Assembly: GCA_023548195.1 (NCBI GenBank)
Contig: JAJHZJ010000312.1
Span: 62,001-126,000, forward strand
Origin: Bettongia penicillata ogilbyi
Taxonomy: Eukaryota; Chordata; Mammalia; Diprotodontia; Potoroidae
DNA length: 64,000 nucleotides
Reading direction: 5' to 3'
The notes beneath the pieces are model-generated. The model saw nothing but the letters and a program-made list of their open reading frames with translations. It made no database searches and was not told the origin of the DNA. Positions 46,031 through 56,649 of this stretch are shown piece after piece. A program made the translations under genes and the position numbers. The number at the start of each line of letters is the position of its first letter. Position 1 is the first letter of the stretch.

Positions 46031-46698
46031 AGAGAAGGCGCATTAATGCTCTATTATCTCAGCAAGAAGGAGGGGCTTCAGGAAAATGCAAAAGGAAAGT
46101 ATTATCTAAGGAAGGGGTTTTCACTGAAGACTAGTAGGACAAGGGAAAAGTTGTATCCCTAGAGTGGACAATGGGTGTTCAATGGAGAGATGGTGCATTG
46201 GGGAGGCCACTTTCTCTGAGAGAGTGGTATGCCTCCACAGGAAACATTCAGACCCAGGAGCAGGAATTTCTGAGCTCCTAGAAGCAGTTGGAAATAAAAA
46301 GAAGGAGGAAACAAGATGTAGAAATGAAATAGCAAGGACATCAGGAGAACAATCATGGAAAGAGCATGGTGTACAATTACACAGCAGTTTGGGACACATC
46401 ATTTTTACCACCTGTCATTGCTTCTAAGCAACGTTACTTCTACACAAATTGAATTGCAAAATCTGTGAAATAAGAGATCATACATACACACAGACCATAA
46501 AATAAAATTTCAGGATAAATAAGAGGAAATTAAGATAAAAAGTGGGAAAAAAAAGTCTTTTGGAAAAAGGCACAGTAACAAAAAGAGAAGGAATAAATAG
46601 AAGAAGTTGGAAAGGAAGAAAGGAAGGAACATCCTGAACTAACTAGTTAACTGGAAGAATAAAGAACAGAAGCAAAAAAATAACAGAAGAAAGAGAGA
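46031..46698. other. Unassigned region
   Basis: Overlapping frames at 46121-46427 on both strands lack any recognisable feature. The purine-rich part after 46500 may already belong to the spacer of the L1 that follows. Confidence 0.35.
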
Positions 46699-46808
46699 GG
46701 AAGGAAGGATGGAAGGAAGAAGGAAGGAAGGAAGGAAGGAAGGAAGGAAGGAAGGAAGGAAGGAAGGAAGGAAGGAAGGAAGGAAGGAAGGAAGGAAGGA
46801 AGGAAGGA
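46699..46808 (+). repeat. (GGAA)n microsatellite
   Basis: Nearly perfect GGAA array inside a long purine-rich stretch. It directly precedes the L1 spacer/ORF2 remnant, so it may have grown from the purine-rich inter-ORF spacer. Confidence 0.97.
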
Positions 46809-48871
46809 GAAAGGAAGGAGGAAGAGAAGGGAGAGAGGAAGAAAAGGAAAAGTAAAAACAATTTAAATAAAACTATAAAAGTAGGGGGAGAGTAGGTAAA
46901 GGGGGGAAGGAGGGAAGAAAGAAAAGGAAAGCAGAGAGGAGAAAAGGAAGGGCAGGAACTTGTGGGAATAAAATTGCATCAAATTAGTTTAAGCAAAATT
47001 CATCACAAGAACAAATTATTGACTTGGGAGACAAAGGGAATTTTAGAAGTCAGTAAAGAATATTAAGAAACAATTGGAGAAAAGCACAAGCCTAATTCTC
47101 ATAACTTTAAATGCAAATGGACTAAACACTCCAATAAAATGAGAGTGATATAATGAGTAAGAAAACTAATTCCACAATTTGTTGTTTGCAGGAAACACGT
47201 TTAAAAAACAAAGACATAGACTGAATGAAAATGTAAGATTAAAACAAAACATACTATGAATCAGGAGAATCCCCAAACAAGAAATTTTAATCATTTTTTC
47301 TGAAAAAAAAAACCCAATAAATATGCATAATTTCAGTAAAGATAAACTAGGAAAATATTTTATGCTTAAATGGACAATAGACAATTAATAAAATCCATAC
47401 TAAACCAAATGTGTCAAATGACTTAGCATCTAAATTCAGAAAGGAAAATATAACTAAATTGAAAAAAATAGACAACAGCACAATAATAGTAAATTTTATT
47501 TTTTTAAAGAGTTGGACAAATCTAACAAAACATAAAAGAGAAAACATAGAACCAAATGCTGAAGAATTTATATAATTACAAAAATCAGAAAACCAACAAA
47601 TAAATACCAAATAAGCATGAAAAGGACACCTTGAAAATTAGAAGAAATAGATAAATAAGGAAATGAAAGAAAATTAAAAACTGGTTCGTTAAAAAAACTA
47701 AAGAAATTAATCTTTAGAGAACTTGAATAGCAAGAACAGAAGAGAAATTCAAATTTACAAAATGCAAAGTGAATAAGAAAATCCCAACAAAAAGAAATAA
47801 TGAAAAGAATTCTTAAAATCTAGTATATGCTAACAAAACTGAGAATGTGAAAGAGAAATTATGTTCAAAAATATTAAAAGATCAAACACCAAGTAGGGAT
47901 TTTGAGAAATTTAATTTCAAGAAGTGAAACTGAGCTATCTATAAAGGATCTATAAAGAAAAAATCTTGTTTAAAAATTATAACAGGAAAATTTGGTCAAA
48001 CCTTTAAATAACAATTAATACATATGTTGCACAATTGTTTTCAAAAATGAAGAAAGAATACATACTGCCAGACTCCTTTTATGAGATGAATATAACCTCA
48101 TACCTAAACCAGAGAAGGACAAAACAAAAAAAGAAAAATCTAAGACAATGTCATTAATGAAAAACTATTCAAATTTTTTAAACAAAACTTGGATGAAATA
48201 CTAACAGCAATTTACCAAAAGAAAAAGCATCCATTGTGATAAATTAAATTTATACCAGAGATGGAATTTAGGAAAATTCTTAACATAATCATATGAAAAA
48301 CAAAAATATACACAACCAAATTATTATATTGGTTTTATACATGCAGAAAAAGACCAACTTAACAAGCATAGGAGGAGCCTTTGTAATATGTGAAAATTTA
48401 ATCTAACTGAAACCAAAAACTAGAATTATTTGTGATGAAGAAATACTAAAAGCAGCTTTCTTAGTAAATAGTAAAGCAATAATGCTCCCTTTTTCCTGCT
48501 ATTATTTGACAATTCCTGAAAAGTCAACAAGAGCATTAAGACAAAGAGAAGAAAATTAAAGGCAAAGAAAAAACAAATACATCTCTATTTATTAATGATA
48601 TGGAAGTATACTTAGAACTGCAAATTGATCCAATTATTCTTGAAAGCAATTTGGAATTATCTGAAGAAAGTGATTAAAATGCCCATATCCTTTAACCTAG
48701 AAATTACTTTGGGTCATACACTATGTAAGTCAGTGACAAAAAGAAACATAATTAATGATTTACAAAAACCCTCTTTGTAGTAGCAAAGAATTAAAATACA
48801 CAGTATAATTGGGTAATAGTTTAATTGTAACATTGTAATAGATGTAATGGAATATTAATATGTTATTTTAT

Positions 48872-49106
48872 TGTTCAGTTATTTTCAGTTGTGTACAATT
48901 CTTTGTGACCTTATTTGAGGTTTTCTTGAAAAAGATAGTACAGTGTTGCCATTTCCTTGTCTAATTCATTCTACAGAGGAAACTGATGCAAATGAGGGTA
49001 AGTGACTTGCCCATGTTCACATAGCTAGTAAGTGTCTAAGGTCACTTTTGAACTCAGATCTTCTTGACTGCAGTCCAACATTCTATCCATTGTGCTACTT
49101 AGCTGC
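48872..49106 (-). mobile_element. MAR1-like SINE (antisense) inserted in L1
   Basis: 'gtgtacaattctttgtgacc', 'tacagaggaaactgatgcaa', 'aagtgacttgcccatgttca' and 'ccattgtgctacttagctgc' are the complement of the SINE at 33254. It separates two adjoining pieces of an L1; flanking words 'attaatatg' and 'gtaatatg' hint at a target duplication, partly hidden by the TG repeat. Confidence 0.8.
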
Positions 49107-49113
49107 TTAAAAA

Positions 49114-49138
49114 TGTGTGTGTGTGTGTGTGTGTGTGT
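49114..49138. repeat. (TG)n microsatellite
   Basis: Twelve to thirteen TG units at the edge of the antisense SINE, followed by an ATAT tract. Confidence 0.95.
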
Positions 49139-50211
49139 ACACATATATATATGTAATATGAATATGATGACTACAGAGAACCATTTGAAGACTAAAAAGA
49201 ACTGATACAAAATAAAGTTGCAGAACCAAAGAAAGCAATACATATGATGATGCAATGATGTTAATTACGTTACTGAGAGTTACAGGTCTTCCCAACCATT
49301 AATGGGCCTGCCCATTAAAAGAAGTTTAATTCGGGGAGATTTATTTTGTAGGAAGGCCCAAACCTTTTGTTAATTTCTTTTTTTTTTAAATTTATTTATT
49401 TATTTGCCATTTCAACATTCATTTCCACAAAATTTTGGTTCCAAACTTTCTCCCCATCTCTCCCCTCCTCCCATCCCAAAACCCCAAGCATTCTAATTGC
49501 CCCTATCACCAATCTGCCCTCTCTTCTAACATCCCTCCCTTCCCTTATACCCATCTTCTCTTTTGTCCTGTAGGGCAAGATAACTTTCTATACCCCATTA
49601 TCTGTGTTTCTATTTCCTACTTGCAAGAACAATACTCAACGGTTGTTCCTAAAACTTTGAGCTCCAACTTCTCCCCATCCCTCCCTCTGCACCCATTCCC
49701 TTTGGGAAGGCAGGCAATTCAACATAGGCCATATCCATGTAGTTTTGCGAATGACTTCCATAATAGTCATGTTGTGTATGACTAACTATAATTCCCTCTT
49801 CCTATCCTGCCCCGCATTGCTTCTATTCTTTCTTTTGATCCTGTCCCTCCCCAAAAGTGTTGACTTCAAATTGTTCCCTCCTCCCACTGCCCTCCCTTCT
49901 ATAATCCCCCCCCACCATGCTGATCCCCTTCTTCCCCTCTTTCCTGTATTGTAAGATAGGTTTTCATACCAAAATTAGTTTGCATTTTATTCCTTCTTTT
50001 AGTAGAATGTGATGAGAGTAAGCTTCATGTTTTTTTTCTCTCACCTCCCCTCTTTTTCCTTCTGCTGAAAAGTCTTTTATTTGCCTCTTTTATGAGAGAT
50101 AACCTGCCCCATTCCATTTCTTTTGTCCCTTTCTCCTCCTAATATATTTGTCTCTCACCACTTAATTTCATTTTTTTAAGATATGATCCCATCCTATTCA
50201 ATTCACCCTGT

Positions 50212-50213
<2 letters not shown>

Positions 50214-50291
<78 letters not shown>

Positions 50292-50319
50292 GTGTGTGTG
50301 TGTGTCTGTGTGTGTGTGT
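50214..50319. repeat. (CT)n(TG)n compound microsatellite
   Basis: About 37 CT units followed by TG units. In the HAL1 at 7218 the same place reads 'gagacagagggcacagagtg', so the array grew from a short GA/CA-rich seed in the element. The Leu/Ser and Arg/Glu frames across it are artefacts. Confidence 0.97.
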
Positions 50320-50444
50320 AATTCCACCAAATACCCAGATACTGAAAAAAGTTTCAAGAGTTACAAATATTGTCTTTCCATGTAGGAATGCAAACAGTTC
50401 AAATTTAGTAAGTCCCTTATGATTTCTTTTTGATGTTTACCCTT

Positions 50445-51590
50445 TCATGCTTCTCTTGATTCTTGTGTTTGAAGGTCAAATTTTTTTTTCACCTCTGGTC
50501 TTTTTGTCAAGAATGCTTGAACGTCCTCTATTTCACTGAAAGACCATTTTTTCCCCTGAAGTATTATACTCAGTTTTGCTGGGCAGGTGATTCTTGGTTT
50601 TAGTCCTAGATCCTTTGACTTCTGAAATATCATATTCCACACCCTTCGATCCCTTAATGTAGATGTTGCTAGGTCTTGTGTTATCCTGATTGTATTTCCA
50701 CAATACTGGAGTTTTTCTTTCTAGCTATTTGCAATATTTTCTCCTTGACCTGGGAACTCTGGAATTTGGCCACAATGTTCCTAGGAGTTTCTCTTTTTGG
50801 ATCTCTTTCTGGTGGTGATTGGTGGATCCTTTCAATTCTTATTTTGCCTCTGGTTCTAGAATATCAGGGCAGTTTTCCTTGATAGTTTCATGGAAGATGA
50901 TGTCTAGACTCTTTTTTTGATCAAGGCTTTCAGGTAGTCTCATAAACTTTCAATTGTCTCTCCTGGATCTATTTTCCAGGTCAGTTGTTTTTCCAATGAG
51001 ATATTTCACATTATCTTCCATTTTTTCATTCTTTTGATTTTGATTTGTGATTTCTTGGTTTCTCATAAAGTCGTTAATGCCTCCATCTGTTCCATTCTAA
51101 TTTTGAGAGAACTATTTTCTTCAGTGAGCTTTTGAACCTCTTTTTCTATTTGGCTAATTCTGCTTTTGAAAGCATTCTTCTCCTCATTGGCTTTTTGAAC
51201 CTCTTTTTCCAATTCAGTTAGCCTATTTTTCAAGGTGTTATTTTCCTCAGCATTTCTTTGGGTCTCCTTTTACAAGGTGTTGACCTGCTTTTCGTGTTTT
51301 TCTTGCATCTCTCTCATTTGTCTTCCCAGTTTTTCCTCCACCTCTCTTACTTGATTTTCAAAATCGTTTTTGAGCTCTTCCATGGCCTGAGCCCACTGAA
51401 TATTTATTTTGGATGTTTGGGATACAGAAGCCTTGACTTTTATATCTTTCCCTGATGACAAGCATTGTTCTTCCTCATCTGAAAGGATGGGAGGAGATAT
51501 CTGTTCACCAAGAAAGTAACCTTCTATAGTCTTATTTTTTTCCCTTTTTTGGGCATTTTCCCAACCAGTTACTTGACTTTGGGGTCTTTT
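50445..51590 (-). pseudogene. HAL1 ORF1, long residual frames
   Basis: Minus-strand frame with T-L-D-K-R-P-Q-S-Q-V near 51590 and E-E-L-K-N-D-F-E-N-Q-V coiled coil (open frame 51461-51270), then a stop. The middle (51240-50900) continues in Lys/Glu-rich coiled-coil sequence with few stops. The last 65 codons (50642-50445) match the conserved ORF1p C-terminus, ending Q-E-S-R-E-A-stop. About half a dozen stops or shifts separate the pieces. Similar in arrangement to L1 ORF1p: coiled coil, RNA-binding middle, C-terminal domain. Confidence 0.85.
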
Positions 51591-52375
51591 GTCAAGAGTA
51601 GGGTATACTTTGATGACCTGAAAGATATCAGTTCCTCCAAGGTGGCATAATCAAGTATGTACTGGTCTGGGCGCAGTGAAGGATTTTTGTGCCCAGAATC
51701 TTAGCAGTGTTTCCTCCTCACAGGCACCTGACCTCCAGTTCCACCAAGCTAGCACTGGGGGAGTAGGAGGGGTGGGATTCAGTCAAGATGCAAGGGCAGG
51801 GCCTCCATTCAGTGCAAGACTAAGACCAGCTGCCTCAGAGCATCTACACAGGGCTGAGGTAATGTTCAGTTCTTCAGTGCCCCCAGGGGATTTTGCGATC
51901 CAGCTATGGTCTCAGGCTGCTGTAGGGGCTGCCCTCCTGCCACCTGCCCTTCTCCCTTCCTGGCCAGCTGAATAAACCCCATCACTGACCTTTGGCACCT
52001 GTGGGTTGAGGGATCTACAGACCTTCTGCTGCTGGGACTGGGGATTCCATGACTGGAAATTCTGCCCCAGAGGGCTGTTCACGAACCATGCGCATGGCCA
52101 AGGCTGGGCTGGGCTCCCTGCTCCAAGCTCTGCTCTGCATCTGGGTGCTTCTGACGTTTCCTGTGGGCCTTTCACAATCTCCTCCACTCTGTTGCTCTCC
52201 ACTTCTGCTGTTCCAAAATTTGTTGAGAGTCCCTCTCTACAGGTGTTTTATGGGCTGTGTGGGGGAAGCCTCCATATGTGTGTCTTTCTACCCCACCATC
52301 TTGGCTCCCCTTTTGTTAATTTCTAATGACACACTGGTTCTCAAGGGTTGTGATGGCCTCTGACTCTGAAAAGTG

Positions 52376-52383
52376 TATAAATA
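52376..52383 (+). promoter_or_regulatory. TATA-like box in LTR-like element
   Basis: 'tataaata' in the LTR-like segment, 640 bases before its end when the later SINE is removed to about 425. Assigned only by position and motif; activity unknown. Confidence 0.35.
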
Positions 52384-52523
52384 CACTGAGGTAAGGTTTT
52401 ACTTTGGAGCTTGCTCATTGGAAGTGTTTGTTTGGCCAGATTAGACTCTGGGTAGCTGCTAGGGAGCCCCCAGCTTTGAAAACCCAGATGTTGGTGCTTC
52501 TCTCTCTGGTAACTATGTATGTT

Positions 52524-52837
52524 GGGGCAGCTAGGTGGTGCAGTAGATAGAGCACCAGTGCAGGAGTCAGGAGGACCTGAGTTCAAAGCTCACCTCAGAC
52601 ACTTGACACTCACTAGCTGTGTGACCTTGGGCAAGTCACTTAACCCCAATTTCCTCATCCTGGGTCATCTCCAGTCATAATGAATATCTGGTCACTGGAT
52701 TCAGATGGCTCTGGAGGAGAAGTGAAGCTAGTGACCTGCACAGCCCTCCCTCACTCAAAATAAAGTCAAGTGCAAGTCATGTGATTATTTCTCTGATGGC
52801 ATGATCTTCTTCAGCAATGAAGGATGAACACACACAA
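52524..52837 (+). mobile_element. tRNA-headed SINE with a second tail type, full length
   Basis: Head 'ggggcagctaggtggtgcag' and CORE ('gagttcaaagctcacctcag', 'tgaccttgggcaagtcactt') as in the other SINEs, but the tail differs: 'tctccagtcataatgaatat', 'gcacagccctccctcactca', 'gatcttcttcagcaatgaag' and 'gatgaacacaca'. Flanks 'aactatgtatg' (52511-52521) and 'aactgtgaatg' (about 52838) suggest a duplication. It splits the LTR-like element. A sister copy is at 60437. Confidence 0.9.
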
Positions 52838-53504
52838 CTGTGAATGCATATAATGGTCAGACAGTTAGATCTGTCTGTTGATCTGTGATGTGTGTATTGC
52901 TTATGGTCAGACAGAAGCCCTGTCTGTTGATCTTTATTTCCTCTGTTGTATTTTCTCTGAGATTCAGGGGACTGTCTTTTTCCCCTGAACTACATGAGTG
53001 ATATATGTGCTTGATTAAAGCAGATTAAAGCAAAAGTTGCTTTCCTTTTAGAAAAGCAGATCTTAGAACCTGTACAGCAGGCTCTCCTACATATGTCGAG
53101 GTCCCTGTTATTACAGATGAATACAGTGCAAAGGGAAAGGAAAACAACAATTAATCATTATGAAATGATAATGAACAAATTTTGTCCAAGCTACAGCAAT
53201 GAGAAAGTGCCTCTGCCCATTTTTTTATGAGGTAGACACTACAGGTATTGAAACACAGCATATGATGCTAGGTTCTTTTGATATATTGGTTATTTTTGCA
53301 GAATTTTTTTATTTAAAAAAATTCTTATATGGTATTGCTCTCTGGGAAAAGGAAAAAAGAAGAATACCTTAGGAAATTGTGGTGTAAAAATAGAAATAAA
53401 TAAAATTATTATTTTTTTTAGAAAAGAACCAAGCCTTTAAGTCCTGACTTGGTATCTTCGTAAAAGGTAGAAATTCATCTGGTACCACAGACCATACTAG
53501 AGCC

Positions 53505-53830
53505 CTATCAGGACTCAGAAGACCTAGTTCCAAGCTTTGGCTCTGCCACTTAGCAGCAGTATAAACTTGGGAAGGAAAGCCAATGAGTATCTATTTAGCA
53601 CTTACTATTTGCCAGGCAGTGTACTAAATGCTTTTTATAAATATCATCTCACTTGATCCTCACATCAAGCCTGAGTAGTAAATGCTTCTTTACCTTGGGT
53701 AAGTTCTTTCTTTACCTCTCTGAGGTTTAATTTTCTATAACATGGTAATGACTACTATTTATGCTTTCTCTTTGTTTCAAGGATCAAATGAATAATATAC
53801 ATAAAGTAGTTTGAATATATAAAGTGATAT
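53505..53830 (+). mobile_element. MIR SINE, sense, split by another SINE
   Basis: Left part: 'gactcagaagacctagttcc' and 'ggctctgccacttagcagca'. Right part: 'accttgggtaagttctttct', 'ttacctctctgaggtttaat' and 'aaggatcaaatgaataatat'. These are consecutive parts of one MIR, separated by the antisense fragment at 53572-53690. Confidence 0.75.
53572..53690 (-). mobile_element. MIR3/L2-end SINE fragment inserted in a MIR (antisense)
   Basis: 'ttagcacttactatttgcca', 'ggcagtgtactaaatgcttt' and 'atctcacttgatcctcacat' then 'caagcctgagtagtaaatgc' are the complement of the MIR 3' half. The words 'acttgggaag' (left) and 'ccttgggtaag' (right) at the borders look like a duplicated target. Confidence 0.7.
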
Positions 53831-53834
53831 ATTG

Positions 53835-54300
53835 GTACAATATATTATATTATGCATATATGTATGTAATATGTATATATCATATATCTGAATATGTCTA
53901 TGAATTTGTGTTGATTCACATGGATTCAAAACAGTTGAATCCATGAGATTCCAAGAGTGTAGAGCACAGTACTCATTCTCCTTACAATTCCTCTCATTCT
54001 TGAAAAAATGAAACCATTGAACTACAAGCTCAGGCAGCTTTCCAACAGTTGAGAAATTTTCTGTGTGTGAACTTCAATAGCAACATAATAAGCTCATTTG
54101 TATCATATAATTATTTCATTCATAATTGTAGTTTACATGTATTGTGCCATAGGGAAAAATTAATCTATAAATGGCTGATTTTATTGTATCAGACTCATTC
54201 TCACCATAGTCCATTTAAATCCTTGCCTAAAAGAGAATAACACCCATCATTCCTCAGTGTCAACAGCTTTCAAACCTAAAGTTCATCTACTAATCAACAA
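53835..54300. other. Unassigned AT-rich region
   Basis: A TATA/TGTA-rich stretch at 53840-53890 and otherwise nothing recognised. Confidence 0.4.
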
Positions 54301-54304
54301 ATAT

Positions 54305-54565
54305 TTATTTTAGCATGGTGTCATGTAAAGAGCGCTAGACTAGGTCACAAGATATGTATTCTACTGTTAACTAACTCGTGCCTAGCTTGAAGAAGTCATA
54401 AAAGCTCACAGGTCTTCGGCTTCCACATCAGTAAAATCAGATTATTGAACTGGATTCTATCAAAGATTCTTTCTTGGATTAACATTCTATGACCAAATGA
54501 AATAACATAAGTAAAGCACTTTGGACATGTTAAAGCAGAATGTAAATATCAGCCATGATAAATTC
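54305..54565 (+). mobile_element. THER1/MIR-type SINE
   Basis: 'gcatggtgtcatgtaaagag', 'gtattctactgttaactaac', 'cttccacatcagtaaaatca', 'tgaactggattctatcaaag' and a closing 'gtaaagcactttggacatgt' give the order of a THER1/MIR element, possibly two overlapping fragments. Confidence 0.65.
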
Positions 54566-54804
54566 CAAAATTCCCTTATCTGATCACAATCATTTATCAT
54601 TCTATTTTTCCTTATGCTTCATGAGCCCTGGTCTTCATCCTCACAATAAGCCCCACTCCCTCCACCAGTTCTTTCCCACCCAAAGTTTTTCAGGAAGACC
54701 TTAAGAGTGTAGTTATATTACTTCTTATGACATCTGTGTGGGACCTTGCCTTGTCTATAAAATAGTCTTTTAGGCAAATTTACATTTAGCATTTGAACAA
54801 CATA

Positions 54805-55082
54805 GCCAGCTGGCAGAAGACTGCCCAGCATGGCATGCTTGCAGCAAAGAAGGTGGTGTGTTCTATAAGCAAAGTAGAATTGTAGTAACTCAAAAGAAAT
54901 GTGAGATGCACAAATTTACAGCTATCTTCAGTCCAAATGTTCATATGGATTATTTGTAACCGACCTGTGGTAGAGTCTTTTGAGCTTGTATTGGTGTGAA
55001 GAGCCACAGTCAGACACAGTTGACTCCAACACAGTAATGTCATTTAAGTTCTCTTTCTGCCCTAAGGACAACAACCCACCAA
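54805..55082 (+). mobile_element. RTE-type LINE 3' end
   Basis: One frame with two stops covers 54818-55045 and reads P-A-W-H-A-C, then E-M-H-K-F, then P-T-C-G-R-V-F, then I-G-V-K-S-H-S-Q-T, resembling the Cys/His motif at the C-terminus of RTE-clade ORF2. The 3' UTR ends 'aaggacaacaaccc' at 55082. The SINE tail at 52800-52837 resembles this end. Confidence 0.75.
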
Positions 55083-56645
55083 TCCCAGACTATCACCCCT
55101 GCATAGACTACACTTTTTCCCTTCCTATCTTGACCTCTTGGTTGACTCTATACTCTTGTCCACCCTCCCATCCTTTGAACCTTTGAATTATTGCCAATAA
55201 TACTTTGCCAAGCCCCAGCCCATATCTTTCCCATCATCTGCCACTTTAACTCTTACTCAAGTACTAAATGTGACTGAAGAAACCACAAAACTATGCTAAT
55301 TGAGCCCACTGAAATTTCAACTGACTTTCCCAGCACCAACACAAATAATCTATTCCTCTTGAATTGATTAGCTAAATCTTCTCATCTTTTCTCCAGCCTC
55401 CCTTCTCCCTATCCTATCAGTCAAGGCTCTTACCTAATTCTTAACTGTAAACCGAAAACCTTCTGCCAGATTCTCCCTTCTCTTTTTCTCTTTCCACTTA
55501 GACACTTAAACATGTGCTCCACTTTCTCCTCCTTCTCTCTGGTCTCAGATTAATCAACAACCTGTCTTCTTGCCAAGGCAAACTCCTCTACATGTAACTT
55601 TGACCCCATCCTCTCCTATTTTCTCCAACAGATTATTCCCAGTATCATGCATACTCTTTCTTCAATATTTCATCTGTCGTATCAATTAGTTCCTTGCCTA
55701 CTGCCCTCAAACATACTTAAGTCTCCTTCACCCCTTTCCAGAGTCTGCTACATTTTGTAGCTATTAACCTACATATCTCTTCCCCTTCTCAGTTAAACTC
55801 TACCCAAAAAATCATGTACCCCTTCTCCTCTTCCTCTCCTCTCATTCACTTCTAAACTCTCTATAATTTCACTTCTGACATCATTATTCAACTGAAACTG
55901 ACCTACCCAAAGTCATCACTGCTCTCTTATTTGCCAGATCCAATGAAATTTTCCTAATTTTAGTCCTTCTTGATCTTTCTATAGCTTTTGGTCTGGTTGA
56001 TCATATTCTCCTCTATACTTTCTACTCCCTAGGTTTTCACATCACTGGTCTCTCCCTGTTCTATCTGTTCATCTAATCCTTTTCAGGCTCCTTTATTCCC
56101 CCTACTCTATGTTATTTCACTTGATGATCTGACAGCTCCCATAGATTTAATTAGCTATATGTCTATCCCAAACCTCACTGCTGAGGGAGAACATACTAAT
56201 GCCTTATGGTTATCTCAGATTGGATGCTCTACAGACATCTTAGACTCAATATATCTAAATTCTCTATCTTTCCCCCAAAATTCTCTGCTTTTAGCAAATT
56301 CATTATTATTAGGGAAGGCAATAACAAACTCCCAGTTGCCTAAGCTCAAAATTTCAATGTCATCTTTGACTCTCATGCTTACTCAATCTCACTCCACCCT
56401 GTCCAGTCCATTACCAAATCTTGTAACTTCACAGCATCATGTATATGCCCCTCTTATCTTTCTTCATATAACTGCAATCCTAATTTATGTATTCATCGCC
56501 TCTTGCCCAGATTACTGCAATAGCATTCTAAATTGTCTCCTCACCTCAAGTCTCTCTCCACTACAATTCATGCTCCCCTATGCTGCCAATGTTTTCACTA
56601 AAGTATAGGTCTGACCAAGTCAATCTCCACTCACCCACCTCATCC
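55083..56645 (+). mobile_element. L2 LINE, ORF2 portion with RT domain, broken
   Basis: Pyrimidine-rich L2 ORF2 sequence. RT motif A is readable at 55963-56010 (L-V-L-L-D-L-S-x-A-F-G-L-V-D-H). The catalytic Tyr-Ala-Asp-Asp region, expected near 56150, is missing: the sequence goes from 'gatttaattagctatat' directly to 'gtctatcccaaacctc'. The frame 56159-56608 (149 codons) includes S-C-P-D-Y-C-N-S-I-L-N-C-L-L and S-P-L-Q-F-M-L-P-Y-A-A-N-V, the L2 thumb-region block. No 3' end. It begins where the RTE remnant ends. Confidence 0.85.
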
Positions 56646-56649
56646 ACTC

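Larger units (their letters stand above)
49379..52308 (-). mobile_element. HAL1 retrotransposon (antisense), full length, best preserved
   Basis: A 2.9-kb insertion flanked by a perfect 16-bp duplication 'ccttttgttaatttct' (49363-49378 and 52309-52324). It starts (plus strand) with poly-T, then second and first L1-like 3' modules (49413-49760), spacer with an expanded CT/TG tract, ORF1 (50445-51590) and a GC-richer 5' UTR ending 'accatcttggctcc'. There is no ORF2. Its poly-A tail, exact duplication and long residual frames make it the youngest LINE-type copy in the window. Confidence 0.9.
49259..53115 (+). mobile_element. Solo LTR-like element, split by two insertions
   Basis: Without the inserted HAL1 and SINE the pieces (49259-49378, 52325-52523, 52838-53115) add up to about 597 bases starting TG and ending CA. 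It contains 'tataaata' at 52376 and two ATTAAA words near 53014 and 53024. It interrupts an L1 tail, and flanks 'aatga' (49254-49258) and 'gatga' (53116-53120) suggest a 5-bp duplication. I recall similar LTRs in marsupials but cannot name the family. No internal viral genes are present. Confidence 0.55.
46860..53412 (+). mobile_element. Old L1, interrupted by later insertions
   Basis: L1 sequence is visible in four pieces in the same orientation: spacer and endonuclease start (46860-47200, with L-N-A-N-G-L-N-T-P-I and I-C-C-L-Q-E-T), degraded RT parts (about 48060-48300), ORF2 C-terminus (48600-48870), then after an SINE 'gatgactacagagaaccatt' (49165-49250), and after the LTR-like insert 'aaaggaaaacaacaattaat' to 'ggtattgctctctgggaaaa' (53121-53412) with an A-rich end. 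Fully decayed. Confidence 0.75.

Noticed and set aside
50139..50422. Leu-Ser and Arg-Glu repeat proteins on both strands
   Set aside because: They are translations of the CT/TG array inside a HAL1.
56159..56608. 149-codon gene candidate, the longest frame in the window
   Set aside because: Its sequence follows L2 ORF2, in frame with the D-Y-C-N-S block, so it is LINE debris.
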